Shown one piece after another: positions 23,993 through 33,676 of a DNA stretch of 64,000 bases (position 1 is the first letter of the stretch; every line of letters begins with the position of its first letter). Under the pieces are notes generated by a model. That model made no database searches, had not been told where the DNA came from, and saw only the letters and a program-made list of their open reading frames with translations. The DNA lies in the NCBI GenBank assembly GCA_963746905.1, contig CAVVCY010000001.1:310001-374000 (forward strand), written 5' to 3'. The stretch comes from JALYNX01 sp963746905. GTDB lineage: Bacteria; Actinomycetota; Acidimicrobiia; Spongiisociales; ZC4RG35. A program made the position numbers and the translations under genes.

Positions 23993-24664
23993 TCAGAGAA
24001 GGGTGTCGTCCAGGCCCATCTGGCCGGCGCTGAGAGCGATGCCATTGGTGACAGCCACCCGGAAGTTTCGGAAGTCAGGCCACGTCGGCTCGTTGATGTC
24101 GCCACTTTTGACCGCTGCCATGAAGAACTCGAGGGTGGCTTCGGTCTTGGGTATCAGCCAACCCTGATTCCAGGCATGTTGAACCAGATCCTCGTTGGCC
24201 GTCAGGTATTGCCACATGTCATCCTCCTCCTGTTCAATGTCGGTCATCAGAGGCAGCAGCGTCATCCCCGAGGACGGCGCCGGCTCTGGTTCGACTGGTC
24301 CTCCAGCGCAAGGCGGTATCCGCTTGTTGTCCGGGTTCTTTCGGGGGTTGGCGGTTCCATGGACATGGTCGAAGTGGGAGGCGATCTGCCAGAACACCTC
24401 GGACCACAACTCGGGGTGAGACCTCATCCATTTGGCGATCCGGTCCCCGAGCGGCTTGTCCAACGCCTTGTGGTCGCGCGCCTTGAGCATGACGTCCACG
24501 GCGTTCTCCCAGGAATGTTCCGAAAACGGCCCCGTCTTCTGATTGTTCTTGCGCCGACAGTTTGAGAAGCCGAGATGGACTATCTGACCTGAGGTGATCT
24601 CGACGGCGAACTCAGCCCTGAGGGCGGCCAGGGCATGATCCAATTCTGGGGTCATGCGGCGCAT
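23993..24664 (-). CDS. M15-like peptidase domain protein
   Basis: 223 residues. SEHSWENAVDVML fits the SxHxxGxAxD zinc motif of M15 (VanY/D-Ala-D-Ala peptidase or endolysin type), with Glu for Gly, and HFDHVHG supplies the downstream HxxH. A Pro-rich linker (PVEPEPAPSSG) leads to a C-terminal helical segment (about 140-223) with WQYLTANEDLVQHAWNQGW. No signal peptide is visible, unusual for a wall enzyme, so phage origin or non-canonical export is possible. Start ATG 24664; ATG 24655 is an alternative. Confidence 0.65.
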   Translation of the reverse strand: MRRMTPELDHALAALRAEFAVEITSGQIVHLGFSNCRRKNNQKTGPFSEHSWENAVDVMLKARDHKALDKPLGDRIAKWMRSHPELWSEVFWQIASHFDHVHGTANPRKNPDNKRIPPCAGGPVEPEPAPSSGMTLLPLMTDIEQEEDDMWQYLTANEDLVQHAWNQGWLIPKTEATLEFFMAAVKSGDINEPTWPDFRNFRVAVTNGIALSAGQMGLDDTLL

Positions 24665-24709
24665 TCTATGGATCGAGGCACACTTCCCCTGTCGGCTACC
24701 AGGATGACC

Positions 24710-26398
24710 TCAGCCGAACGACCCTGCCACCGGGAGCCATCCTGTGTTGCCCATCGGGAAGGAATCGTCGGCGACGCCTTGTGTATTCGTGTGCCGGAAG
24801 TAGAAGCGAGCGCCGTCGGGCCGGAACAGCGCCGGAGTAGAGAACCCGACCCCGACCCAGTCGCCGGCCACGAGCAGGTCGCCCGGATCCCCGAAGAGGA
24901 ACTCCTGGTCGGCGACTCCCTGAGTATGAGTGTTCCGGAAGTAGACAAGGCCGGTCGTTTCCCGGTGGAGGCCGACCGTGTCGACGCCGTCGCCGTTGAA
25001 GTCCCCTGCATAGGGCTTGTCGCCCGGATTCCCGAAGTAATACGAGGTGTCGGCGGGCCCCACACCGGTGGCACCGGATCCGAGTTTGTTGATCACGTAG
25101 ACCCTGCCCTCTGAGGGGCGATATAGGGACACGGTGTCGCATCCGTCGCCGTCGAAGTCACCTGCAATCGGGATGTCACCCGGGTTGCCGAAGAAGTAGC
25201 GGACATCGGCTACACCCTGAGTGTTGGAGTCGCGGAGATAGACGAAGCTGTCGGAACGCCGGTAAAGGCCGGGGGTGTCAATCCCGTCGCAGTTCCAGTC
25301 ACCCATGAACGGGGTGTCTCCCGGATTCCCATAGAAGAAGGACGACACCTGGCCTCCCCGTCGCAGGTACCAAATTCCCTGACTTGGATTGACCAGCCCG
25401 ACAGTTTCCCGGGCGGGGCCAAACACAAAGTCCCTCCCGGTGGGGTACTTGAGCATGACGGCATCGCCAGCCTCGAGGACGATGTTCGCTTTTCGCAGGC
25501 TGCCGCCCAGATCTGTCAGTGGCAGATCGCCCCGGACACCGTCCGCTGAGCGAAGGACCCTGACCCTGTTGGTGGGCAACCCACCTGGAGCACTGCTGAA
25601 GTCGAAGGTCAGTTCGATCGTGCCTACCGAGTCCGAACCGGGCATGGGCGGGTTCGGTCGACGAGTCGAATGCGTGTGCCGCGCGTTCTGCACGACGATG
25701 TAGCGCTCGCCGTACTCGTCGACGAAGAAGCCGAGGAGGATCTCGAGTGGGGGCTGTCCAGGAGCCGGTGCCACCCCGGTGAGATATGGGAAACCACCGG
25801 CACCAGGCGCCCAGGGCTGGGTGTCCAGCGGCTGCTCGCTGAGAGGATGAGATGCCCGGATGAATCGCACGTCGGTCGATGTCAGCCTGGTAACCGCCTT
25901 GCCAAGATTGGCCAGGCGCTCATTGATGTCGCCCACGACTCCGTGATAGCTGGTTGGGGTGGCATTCCAAGTGCCCGTCGGTTGAAGCAGGATCGAGCCG
26001 CCCCAGTTGGTCGCCGACTCGTGCCCGACGGCAGCCGCCTGATATATGAACCAGAAATGACCTGTGTACCCGTAGGTGAGCCCGGCCATTGCCTGCCATA
26101 AGAGGTCAGAGCGGGTGTGGGTGACCTGACAGTCGGTCTCCTGGCCTACGTAGGCGTTGAGGTATTGCCAATAGGGCACACCCTTGGCGAGCCCCGCATC
26201 CCGAAAAGTCTCGAGAACCGTGTAGTGGGACGCCTCGAAGTTGTAGTCGCCGGTCAGGACCACATCGGCGTTCACCGAATCCACGTACTGCTGCACTATC
26301 TCCTGAAAATTCGGCAACCAGTAGGTGAGATTGGTGAACAGCAGCGCGTTGGGATCCGCCGCCCGGACCCGGTCGATGCCGGTGCCGATCTGGCTCAT
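24710..26398 (-). CDS. Secreted FG-GAP-like repeat protein, main part (frameshifted from its signal peptide)
   Basis: The 562-residue open frame begins MSQIGTGIDRVRAADP but is the continuation of the exported protein starting at 26906 (next entry). Residues 1-200 resemble a TIM-barrel glycosidase-like domain (FTNLTYWLPNF, VLTGDYNFEASHY, GYTGHFWFIYQAA). Residues about 330-562 hold five repeats of about 50 residues with FGNPGDxPxxGDxNGDGxDT, LYR and VYFRNTNTQGVAD, an FG-GAP/VCBS-like propeller whose Asp-rich loops could bind calcium. Likely secreted carbohydrate-active or adhesive protein; no catalytic residues can be assigned. Confidence 0.7.
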   Translation of the reverse strand: MSQIGTGIDRVRAADPNALLFTNLTYWLPNFQEIVQQYVDSVNADVVLTGDYNFEASHYTVLETFRDAGLAKGVPYWQYLNAYVGQETDCQVTHTRSDLLWQAMAGLTYGYTGHFWFIYQAAAVGHESATNWGGSILLQPTGTWNATPTSYHGVVGDINERLANLGKAVTRLTSTDVRFIRASHPLSEQPLDTQPWAPGAGGFPYLTGVAPAPGQPPLEILLGFFVDEYGERYIVVQNARHTHSTRRPNPPMPGSDSVGTIELTFDFSSAPGGLPTNRVRVLRSADGVRGDLPLTDLGGSLRKANIVLEAGDAVMLKYPTGRDFVFGPARETVGLVNPSQGIWYLRRGGQVSSFFYGNPGDTPFMGDWNCDGIDTPGLYRRSDSFVYLRDSNTQGVADVRYFFGNPGDIPIAGDFDGDGCDTVSLYRPSEGRVYVINKLGSGATGVGPADTSYYFGNPGDKPYAGDFNGDGVDTVGLHRETTGLVYFRNTHTQGVADQEFLFGDPGDLLVAGDWVGVGFSTPALFRPDGARFYFRHTNTQGVADDSFPMGNTGWLPVAGSFG

Positions 26399-26906
26399 CG
26401 AGCGCGGCGCTGCTTGGCTCGTCGCCGATCTGGAATCCGATTCTCCCTGGCGTGGAGGGCGCGAGTCCGCCCATCAACTGGCCCGTGTCTACGAACTGAG
26501 AGCCATTCCACGCCAGCGAGGTCCCGTCTGGAGACAGCCAGGTCAGGAAACCCATGCCCCGTCGGTGCTGCAGCCAACCCTCGGCCTGACCGGGCCCATC
26601 CATCCACAAATGGGCCACATTGGCTCCGAACTGTTCGACGTACCGATCCACGACAGACTTTGGTGGATCGGGCACCGTTGGGACCAGGCCTGAGATCGGC
26701 ATTGGATGAAGTCGAAGCCATTTTCGGCCCCGGGTGCTGGACACGGCCGACGGGGTGAAATCTGGAGTGGGTCCTACCGAAAGTGACTGCGCCTCATTGG
26801 GACAGGGGATCGCTTGGGCGTCGGCGGGCAGTCCCGGGACGTTGAGCACCGCGATCATCAAAACGACCAGCAGGGCCGCCCGTCGAGGTCGGATTACCCC
26901 GGCCAT
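26106..26906 (-). CDS. Secreted FG-GAP-like repeat protein, N-terminal fragment
   Basis: ATG 26906 begins MAGVIRPRRAALLVVLMIAV, a signal peptide ending near LPADAQA. Protein-like sequence continues through LVPTVPDPPKSVVDRYVEQF and GRIGFQIGDEPSS at about 26415. Beyond this the frame becomes His/Arg-rich shadow sequence overlapping the downstream frame. A single inserted base near 26395-26425 would join GDEPSS to AAPRSMSQIG and restore one protein of about 730 residues. Confidence 0.65.
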   Translation of the reverse strand: MAGVIRPRRAALLVVLMIAVLNVPGLPADAQAIPCPNEAQSLSVGPTPDFTPSAVSSTRGRKWLRLHPMPISGLVPTVPDPPKSVVDRYVEQFGANVAHLWMDGPGQAEGWLQHRRGMGFLTWLSPDGTSLAWNGSQFVDTGQLMGGLAPSTPGRIGFQIGDEPSSAALDEPDRHRHRPGPGGGSQRAAVHQSHLLVAEFSGDSAAVRGFGERRCGPDRRLQLRGVPLHGSRDFSGCGARQGCALLAIPQRLRRPGDRLSGHPHPL

Positions 26907-27067
26907 CAGCCCGACCTTAGGTTGTTGGCCAAGTTAAAAGGCCGAACTTCACGGCCTGCAGGTCCGATCTTGCTCGGGCGATGCTCCTAGCGCCGTCACT
27001 AGTAGGAACTTGTGACCCCTAGGTTGATGGTCATAACTTGTCGTCATCCCCCGATGACAGCACGCGT

Positions 27068-29647
27068 ATGACCACAGCACCCGTGACCCGACGTCGTCTC
27101 ATCCCGACGCTGACCTACGCCACCATTTTCATCATCGCCGCCGTCGGGCTGGTCCTCGTTCTGCCCAGGGGCAACGAGATCGTTCCGGCTCTCCAGGCGT
27201 CACCTCTTGGGGCAGTCGAGGGTGACGGGGTGGCCTGTCTCGGTGAACGGATCGCAACCGTCCAATCTGGGGTATTCCTCGACCTGCATGTCCCGGGGTC
27301 GCACGGCGATGAGACCGAGGATCTCGGGCCGAAGATCGTCGGCGGCCGATTGGACCAGGACACCAGTCGCGGTGACCTGAGTGGCACTTGTGCCGAAGGA
27401 AGCGAGCTTTCCGGGCAATCTGCCGTCTTCGCTGCCCAGGTGCTCAACGACGGTGGCATGTCAGGAGTGGTCGCGGTCGGAGGCCGGAACCTTTCGGTGT
27501 CGATCGTCGGCGAGGACCAATCGGAGGAGGGAACCGCCGGGACCGGTCTGGAAACTGCCGAGATCCTGGCACGCGTGCTCTTGGCGGTCGCCGTGGTCAT
27601 CGTCGCAGCGCGGCTCCTTGGCTCGGTCTTCCGCCTCATCAACCAGCCCCGTGTGATCGGAGAAATCGTTGCCGGGATCCTCCTCGGGCCCAGCCTGCTC
27701 GGGCTCCTCTTCCCTGAGGCAAGTTCCTTCCTGTTCCCGGCGGAGGTGATTCATGTCCTCCAGATCCTCGCCCAATTCGGGCTGATCTTCTTCATGTTCC
27801 TCATTGGGGCCGAACTTGATCACAAGATGATTCGAGGATCGGGTCACACCGCACTGTTGGTGAGTCACTACTCGATCGTCTTGCCGTTCATCCTTGGCTT
27901 AGGGGCTGCACTCCTGATCTTCCCGCTGGTTGGCAGCGGCGACTTCACCGGGTTCGCTCTCTTCATGGGGGCGGCGATGGCGATCACCGCCTTCCCGGTC
28001 TTGGCACGGATCCTGACTGACACCGGGCTGCACCGGACCCGGATCGGCGCTCTGGCAATCACCTGTGCCGCGGTCGACGACGTGACCGCCTGGTGCATCC
28101 TCGCTGTGGTCGTCGCCATCGTCCACGCCACTGGCCCGGCGGAGGCTGTGCAGACAGTGCTGTTGGCCCTCGCCTTCCTTGCTCTTATGGTCTTCGCGGT
28201 TCGGCCGGTGCTGGCTCGGGTGGCCTCGGTGAAGCCCGACAAAGGGAAGATCGGCGCCACAGTCATGTCAGGGCTCCTGGTCGCCTTGTTCCTTTCCTCA
28301 TGGGCCACCGAGGCGATCGGGATCCACGCCATATTCGGCGCCTTCATGTTCGGGGCTGTCCTCCCACGCTCACATTCCATCGTTTCTCAGATCACGGAGC
28401 GTCTCGAAGATGTGACTGTCCTCTTCCTGTTGCCGGTGTTCTTCGCGGTCGTCGGTTTGTCTACTCAAGTCGGCCTCGTAAGCGGTTCGGAGTTGTGGTG
28501 GCTCACTGGCCTGATCGTCGCCATCGCCATCGTCGGCAAGATCGGTGGTTCGTTGATTGCCGGGTTGGCAGCGGGCGAGACACTCCGAAGCTCAGCAGTC
28601 ATCGGTGTCCTTATGAACGCCAGGGGGATCACCATGGTTGTGATCCTCACCGTCGGTCAAAGCCTTGGGGTGATCTCGCCGGCGCTGTTCACGATGATGG
28701 TGTTGATGGCGCTGATCACAACCTTGATGACGACGCCACTTCTGACGTCGCTCTATCCGCGTGACATGATCGACAGCGATCTTGCCGGTGACGCGACCCG
28801 CGAGATGATGGCTCTTTCCACGCGCGAGCGGCGGGTCATGGTTGGTGTCACCGATCCGGTCACCGCCGGACCACTCCTGGAATTGGCGAAACGGTTGCGT
28901 GGGCTCGACGAGTCTCCACCCACCATCATTCTGGCTTCGGTGGTGAGACCGCCGGGATACGAGCAAGTGCGGGCGAACCTCTCAGCGATGGATGACGCGG
29001 CAGCAGTCGCCGCCGACGAGCTGATGGTCGTGCAGGTCAGGTTGGAGGCAGAGGGTATCGAGACCGAGGTGGTAACGGCCGTCGGCCCCGACCCGTCGCT
29101 CGAGTTGATTCGCCTGGTGGAACGGCGCGGGGCCGGGATGCTCTTGCTCGGATCTCATCAGGCATATCTCGGTTATCGGCCCCTGGGTGGGATTGCCGGT
29201 GAGCTTCTCGAGAAGGCTGCCTGCGACGTCGCCGTACTGGTTGGCGCCGGCACTCATCGTCTGGTCGGGTCCGGTCCGGTAGGGGTCTGGTACCGCGGTG
29301 AGCCCGCCGACTTCGCTGCGTTGGATCTCGCGGCGAGCTTGGCGAGAGGTTACGGCCGGCCGCTCCGGGTCGTGTCACCGGCTCCGGTCGAGTTGCCTGT
29401 ACTCGGAGTCGAAATTGATGCGATCGTGCTCACCGAGCCGAGCGTCGCCCATGCGCTCGATGCTGTGGAAGGGGTCGCGGTGATGGCGGTGGCTCCGGCG
29501 GGAGTGCTCGATGGGGTCCTACCCGCCTTGCGGGAAGCGGTCATCGAGCGGGTGTCGGTTCCGGTCCTTGTGGTGAGAGGTGGGGCCCGCCCCCATCTTG
29601 CCGACACTCTGGAGAGCCGGGAGTACGAGACGGTCGTCGAGGTCTAA
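27068..29647 (+). CDS. CPA2-type cation/proton antiporter with extracellular N-domain and C-terminal universal-stress domains
   Basis: 859 residues. One N-terminal helix (about 11-32) precedes a 125-residue non-membrane segment with two Cys, then a Na+/H+ exchanger domain of about 12 helices (about 165-590; PRVIGEIVAGILLGPSLLG, FMFLIGAELDHKMI, GAAMAITAFPVLARIL), then a soluble region of about 260 residues with USP-like blocks (LLLGSHQAYLGYRPLGGIAGELLEKAACDVAVLVG). This resembles KefB/KefC-like exchangers; the N-terminal domain is unusual. ATG 27068 was preferred to TTG 27038; no Shine-Dalgarno is clear. Ion specificity cannot be judged. Confidence 0.85.
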   Translation: MTTAPVTRRRLIPTLTYATIFIIAAVGLVLVLPRGNEIVPALQASPLGAVEGDGVACLGERIATVQSGVFLDLHVPGSHGDETEDLGPKIVGGRLDQDTSRGDLSGTCAEGSELSGQSAVFAAQVLNDGGMSGVVAVGGRNLSVSIVGEDQSEEGTAGTGLETAEILARVLLAVAVVIVAARLLGSVFRLINQPRVIGEIVAGILLGPSLLGLLFPEASSFLFPAEVIHVLQILAQFGLIFFMFLIGAELDHKMIRGSGHTALLVSHYSIVLPFILGLGAALLIFPLVGSGDFTGFALFMGAAMAITAFPVLARILTDTGLHRTRIGALAITCAAVDDVTAWCILAVVVAIVHATGPAEAVQTVLLALAFLALMVFAVRPVLARVASVKPDKGKIGATVMSGLLVALFLSSWATEAIGIHAIFGAFMFGAVLPRSHSIVSQITERLEDVTVLFLLPVFFAVVGLSTQVGLVSGSELWWLTGLIVAIAIVGKIGGSLIAGLAAGETLRSSAVIGVLMNARGITMVVILTVGQSLGVISPALFTMMVLMALITTLMTTPLLTSLYPRDMIDSDLAGDATREMMALSTRERRVMVGVTDPVTAGPLLELAKRLRGLDESPPTIILASVVRPPGYEQVRANLSAMDDAAAVAADELMVVQVRLEAEGIETEVVTAVGPDPSLELIRLVERRGAGMLLLGSHQAYLGYRPLGGIAGELLEKAACDVAVLVGAGTHRLVGSGPVGVWYRGEPADFAALDLAASLARGYGRPLRVVSPAPVELPVLGVEIDAIVLTEPSVAHALDAVEGVAVMAVAPAGVLDGVLPALREAVIERVSVPVLVVRGGARPHLADTLESREYETVVEV

Positions 29648-29655
29648 GCCGCGGC

Positions 29656-30177
29656 TCAGGCGTAGGCGAGGTTGTGACCGAGGAGGGCTGCCTCTTCGGT
29701 ACGGGATAGCAATCGGCTTCGCATCGAGCCCACAGCAGCGTCGCGACGAGCGTTGGATCGTGGCCCAAAGGACGACAGGGCGGACTCGACGGTGACGAGG
29801 GCCGCTCGGAATGGGTCGGGGAGGAGTGAGTTCAAAGCGACCAACCAGACCAGCCGGGTCGTGTCCGATGAGGCACGGAGACCCGCCATGAGTGCCCGCT
29901 CGACCGAGCCCAACTCTTCTTGTCGGTCGGCGATGGTCAGCTTCCTGGCCTGGTGGAGGAGGCGGTGGATCAGGTCGCGGGCTGCATCATCCATGCCGGG
30001 TACGTGGAAGCGGTAGATGATCGATGCGCAATCGATTGCGAAGAGACGGGCCCAGGTCTCGTCCCAGGTCCCGAGGAGATGTCGGTTGGTCTCGAGAATC
30101 GCGCAGATCGGTTCGAGGTTGTCGGCAGCCGTCGTCTTCCTCTGACTCCCAACTAATACCGGCTGATAGGCCAACAT
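29656..30177 (-). CDS. Hypothetical 173-residue helical protein
   Basis: Not recognised. Starts MLAYQPVLVGSQRKTTAADN at ATG 30177. Composition suggests a soluble all-alpha protein (IYRFHVPGMDDAARDLIHRLL, LGSVERALMAGL, RLVWLVALNSLLPDPFRAAL). No membrane segment or metal motif. It converges with the antiporter gene with an 8-nt gap and has its own 144-nt upstream region. Codon use looks like the neighbours. Confidence 0.6.
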   Translation of the reverse strand: MLAYQPVLVGSQRKTTAADNLEPICAILETNRHLLGTWDETWARLFAIDCASIIYRFHVPGMDDAARDLIHRLLHQARKLTIADRQEELGSVERALMAGLRASSDTTRLVWLVALNSLLPDPFRAALVTVESALSSFGPRSNARRDAAVGSMRSRLLSRTEEAALLGHNLAYA

Positions 30178-30250
30178 GCTGACTCCCAGTTCCTTCTAAA
30201 GCTCCCACAGCTTGCCTTGTGGATAATTCCTGAATAAATCGCGAATGGGC

Positions 30251-30268
30251 ATGGGCCGTGTGGCCCAT
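30251..30268. promoter_or_regulatory. Inverted repeat ATGGGCC-N4-GGCCCAT
   Basis: Perfect 7-bp arms (30251-30257 and 30262-30268) midway between the 3-hydroxyacyl-CoA dehydrogenase stop and the start of the hypothetical gene at 30177. Without a T tract on the minus strand it is a poor terminator, so an operator for the downstream minus-strand gene is the alternative. Confidence 0.35.
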
Positions 30269-30321
30269 TTGACTGCTGTCATGAGATGTAGTCCGTCCGA
30301 CCTATGGCCGGGGGTCGGGCA

Positions 30322-31176
30322 TCAGGCGTATTCGTAGAAGCCCTGGCCGGATTTTCGGCCCAACCGCCCCGCCTCCACCATCCGTCTCAGGAGCGGGGGA
30401 GAGGCGTACATCGGGTCTTTGAACTCGTCGAAGAGTACGTCGGCGATGTGCTTCATCGTGTCCAAGCCGACGAAGTCGGACAGTTCAAGGGGCCCCATCG
30501 GGTGGTTGGCTCCCAGACGCATCCCGGCGTCGATGTCTTCCCTGGTGGCGTATCCACCTTCGAGCATCTTGATCGCTCCGAGCAAGTAGGGGACCAACAA
30601 CATGTTGACTACGAACCCGGCACGGTCTCCAGCCTCGATCACACTCTTCCCGGCTGATTCGGCATACGACCGCGCCCGCGCTGACACCTCAGGGGCAGTC
30701 ATCACGGTGGTCACCAGTTCGACGAGTGTCATCACCGGGACCGGGTTGAAGAAATGAAGGCCGACCACATGATCCGGTCGACTGGTGACTGATGCGAGCC
30801 GCGTTATGGGGATCGACGACGTGTTTGAGGCAAGGATCGCCTCGCGATCGGTCACGATTCCATCGAGGTCGGAGAAGATCTGCTTCTTCAGCTTCTCGTT
30901 CTCGGTGGCCGCTTCGATCACCAACTGTCGATCGGCCTGGTCGGTGAGGTCGGTGGACAAGGTGATATTGGCCAGCGCCTGGTCACGAAGGGACACCTCG
31001 AGCTTCCCCCGTTCCACCGCTTTGGCCAGCGAAGCGTCGATTCGGGCTCGGGCGGCCTCGGCTGCGCTGGCATCGATTTCGTGAATCACGACCTGGGCGC
31101 CGGACCTGGCAAAGACCTCAGCGATCCCCGAGCCCATCAAACCGCCGCCGATGACACCAACACGTTCTGGACTCAT
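30322..31176 (-). CDS. 3-hydroxybutyryl/3-hydroxyacyl-CoA dehydrogenase
   Basis: NAD-dependent oxidation of 3-hydroxyacyl-CoA in beta-oxidation or butyrate-type metabolism. 284 residues, the normal length of single-function Hbd/PaaH. Rossmann motif GVIGGGLMGSGIAEVFA, acidic residue in VVIHEID, catalytic His in GLHFFNPVPVM, and C-terminal domain NHPMGPLELSDFVGLD. ATG 31176. No acyl-CoA dehydrogenase or thiolase is adjacent; physiological chain length is unknown. Confidence 0.93.
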   Translation of the reverse strand: MSPERVGVIGGGLMGSGIAEVFARSGAQVVIHEIDASAAEAARARIDASLAKAVERGKLEVSLRDQALANITLSTDLTDQADRQLVIEAATENEKLKKQIFSDLDGIVTDREAILASNTSSIPITRLASVTSRPDHVVGLHFFNPVPVMTLVELVTTVMTAPEVSARARSYAESAGKSVIEAGDRAGFVVNMLLVPYLLGAIKMLEGGYATREDIDAGMRLGANHPMGPLELSDFVGLDTMKHIADVLFDEFKDPMYASPPLLRRMVEAGRLGRKSGQGFYEYA

Positions 31177-31261
31177 TGGATCCCTCCGTCATTGAGAGCC
31201 AGAGGATCGTATATGACCCCTCTACGTCGCAATTTCGGGGGGAAGTACCCTCTGTAGCTCG

Positions 31262-33676
31262 ATGTCTTACGACCACAAGCAGATCGAGGCCAAATGGCAG
31301 GAGCGCTGGGAGTCCGAAAAGGTCTTTCGGGCGGCGGAGGATCCGTCACGCCCCAAGTTCTACAACCTCTGCATGTACCCCTATCCGTCGGGAGCGCTTC
31401 ATCAAGGCCATGTCCGCAACTACACGTTCGGGGATCTGCTCACCAGGTACAAGACCATGCGCGGTTACAACGTGCTGTCTCCGATGGGTTGGGACAGCTT
31501 CGGGCTGCCGGCCGAGAACGCAGCCATAGAGACCGGCGTCCACCCGATGGAGAACACCGAGGCACAGATCGTCACGATGACCCGGCAGATCAAGCAACTC
31601 GGCGCCATGTACGACTGGGACCGGGAACTGGCCTCTCATCATCCCGACTACTACCGGTGGAATCAGTGGCTGTTTCTTCAACTCTGGGATCGAGGTCTGG
31701 CATACAAGAAGGAGGCACCGGTCAACTGGTGCCCGAAGGATCAGACCGTGCTCGCCAACGAGCAGGTGGTCGACGGGGTCTGTGAGCGCTGCGGGACGGT
31801 GGTTGAGCGCAAGAACCTGGCCCAGTGGTTCTTCAAGATCACCGACTACGTCGAGCGCCTGCTCGCCGACCTGGATCTTCTGGACGAGTGGCCCGATCGA
31901 GTGCGGACGATGCAAAGGAACTGGATCGGGCGCTCCGAGGGCGCCATATTCACCATCCCGGTTGCCGGTTCTGATGCCTCGTTCGAGGTCTTCACCACCC
32001 GGCCAGACACCATCTTCGGGATGACGTTCTGTGTTCTCGCCCCGGAGCACCCTCTCGTTCCCGGGCTCATCGCCGGTTCCGACCATGAGGACGAGGCCCG
32101 CGCCTACATCTCCCAGGCTTCTCGTGCATCCGAGATCGAGCGCATGTCAGAAGGTGAGAAGACCGGAGTCTTCACCGGCGCCAAAGCCGTCAACCCGGTC
32201 AACGGGAAAGTGGTCCCGATCTACATCGCCGACTACGTGCTGATGGGATACGGGACCGGGTCGATCATGGCTGTTCCCGGCCAGGACCAGCGCGACTGGG
32301 ATTTCGCCACCCGCTATGGGATCGAGATCATCCGAACCGTGCAGCCGCCCGACGATTGGGAAGGTGAGGCGTTTCTCGCTGACGGGCCGACCGTCAACTC
32401 GGAGTTCCTGGACGGTCTCGACCAGGCCGCCGCCAAGGTGCGCATCGTCGACTGGCTGGAGGAGAAGGGGATCGGCAAGCGCACGGTTCAGTATCGCCTG
32501 CGGGACTGGCTCATCTCCCGGCAGAGGTATTGGGGGAGCCCGATACCGATCGTCAGCTGCCCCACCTGTGGCCTGGTCCCGGTGCCCGAGGATCAACTGC
32601 CGGTTTTGCTCCCGGACGTCCAGGACTACGCCCCAAAGGGCCAGTCGCCGCTGGCCACGGTCGACGAGTGGGTCGTCACAACCTGCCCGTCCTGTGGTGG
32701 CGAGGCTCGCCGGGAGACCGACACGATGGACACCTTCGTGGACTCGTCCTGGTACTTCTTCCGCTTCACCGACCCGCACAACGATCACATCGCCTTCGAG
32801 CCGGAGAAGGCCCGATACTGGATGGCCGTCGACCAGTACATCGGGGGCGTCGAGCATGCCATTCTCCATCTGCTCTACGCCCGTTTCATCACCAAGTTCT
32901 TGAGCGACATCGGATACAGCGCGGTGAGCGAGCCGTTTGCACGGCTGTTCACACAGGGGATGATCACTCTGGGTGGCTCCAAGATGTCGAAGTCGAAGGG
33001 CAACGTCGTGGACCCTCTCGAACTGTTCGCGTCACATGGGGCCGATGCCCTCCGGCTCTATCACCTGTTCATGGGCCCGCCGACCGACGACGCGGCATGG
33101 GACACGAATGGCGTCGAGGGGACATGGCGCTTTCTCGACCGGTTCTGGCGACTGGTGACAGAGACGGATCGGTTCGACGAAACATCCTCCAACCCGGAGC
33201 TGATCGCACAGGCGCATCGTGCTGTCAAGAAGGTGACCGAGGACATCGAGCGATTCGTCTTCAACACCGCGATCCCTCCGCTGATGACACTGGTCAACGC
33301 GCTATCGGAGGCTGTGCGGACCGGAATCGACAGGAAGACTTTCGATCAGGTTGTCGAGATGCTGATCAAGTTGCTCGCCCCGATGGCGCCCCATATCAGC
33401 CATGAGCTGTGGGAGCGGACCGGGCACGACACGATGCTGGCAACCGAGCCGTGGCCGCTCTGGGACCCGGAACTCGTCACGCAGTCGACGGTGGTCATGG
33501 TCGTTCAGGTGAACGGGAAGGTTCGGGACCGGGTTGAGGTTCCAGCCGACATCGCGCCGGACGAGGCGGAGCGGATCGCCCTTGGGCTGGAGAAGGTGCA
33601 GGGCTGGATCGACGGTGCCAGTGTCCAGAAGGTGGTTGCCCGACCGCCCAACCTGATCAACTTCGTGGTGGGATGA
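31262..33676 (+). CDS. leuS: Leucyl-tRNA synthetase
   Basis: Class I synthetase, 804 residues. HIGH-type motif in YPYPSGALHQGHVRN, KMSKS in GGSKMSKSKGNVV, editing domain CP1 with TTRPDTIFG, a zinc-type Cys cluster (CERC, and CPTCG with CPSCGG), and the anticodon and C-terminal VQVNGKVRDR domains. ATG 31262 gives MSYDHKQIEAKWQERW. The 85-nt upstream gap is too short for a T-box. The stop overlaps the next ATG (ATGA). Confidence 0.98.
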   Translation: MSYDHKQIEAKWQERWESEKVFRAAEDPSRPKFYNLCMYPYPSGALHQGHVRNYTFGDLLTRYKTMRGYNVLSPMGWDSFGLPAENAAIETGVHPMENTEAQIVTMTRQIKQLGAMYDWDRELASHHPDYYRWNQWLFLQLWDRGLAYKKEAPVNWCPKDQTVLANEQVVDGVCERCGTVVERKNLAQWFFKITDYVERLLADLDLLDEWPDRVRTMQRNWIGRSEGAIFTIPVAGSDASFEVFTTRPDTIFGMTFCVLAPEHPLVPGLIAGSDHEDEARAYISQASRASEIERMSEGEKTGVFTGAKAVNPVNGKVVPIYIADYVLMGYGTGSIMAVPGQDQRDWDFATRYGIEIIRTVQPPDDWEGEAFLADGPTVNSEFLDGLDQAAAKVRIVDWLEEKGIGKRTVQYRLRDWLISRQRYWGSPIPIVSCPTCGLVPVPEDQLPVLLPDVQDYAPKGQSPLATVDEWVVTTCPSCGGEARRETDTMDTFVDSSWYFFRFTDPHNDHIAFEPEKARYWMAVDQYIGGVEHAILHLLYARFITKFLSDIGYSAVSEPFARLFTQGMITLGGSKMSKSKGNVVDPLELFASHGADALRLYHLFMGPPTDDAAWDTNGVEGTWRFLDRFWRLVTETDRFDETSSNPELIAQAHRAVKKVTEDIERFVFNTAIPPLMTLVNALSEAVRTGIDRKTFDQVVEMLIKLLAPMAPHISHELWERTGHDTMLATEPWPLWDPELVTQSTVVMVVQVNGKVRDRVEVPADIAPDEAERIALGLEKVQGWIDGASVQKVVARPPNLINFVVG

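Noticed and set aside
31177..31261. T-box upstream of leuS
   Set aside because: The gap is only 85 nt and lacks specifier and T-box sequences.
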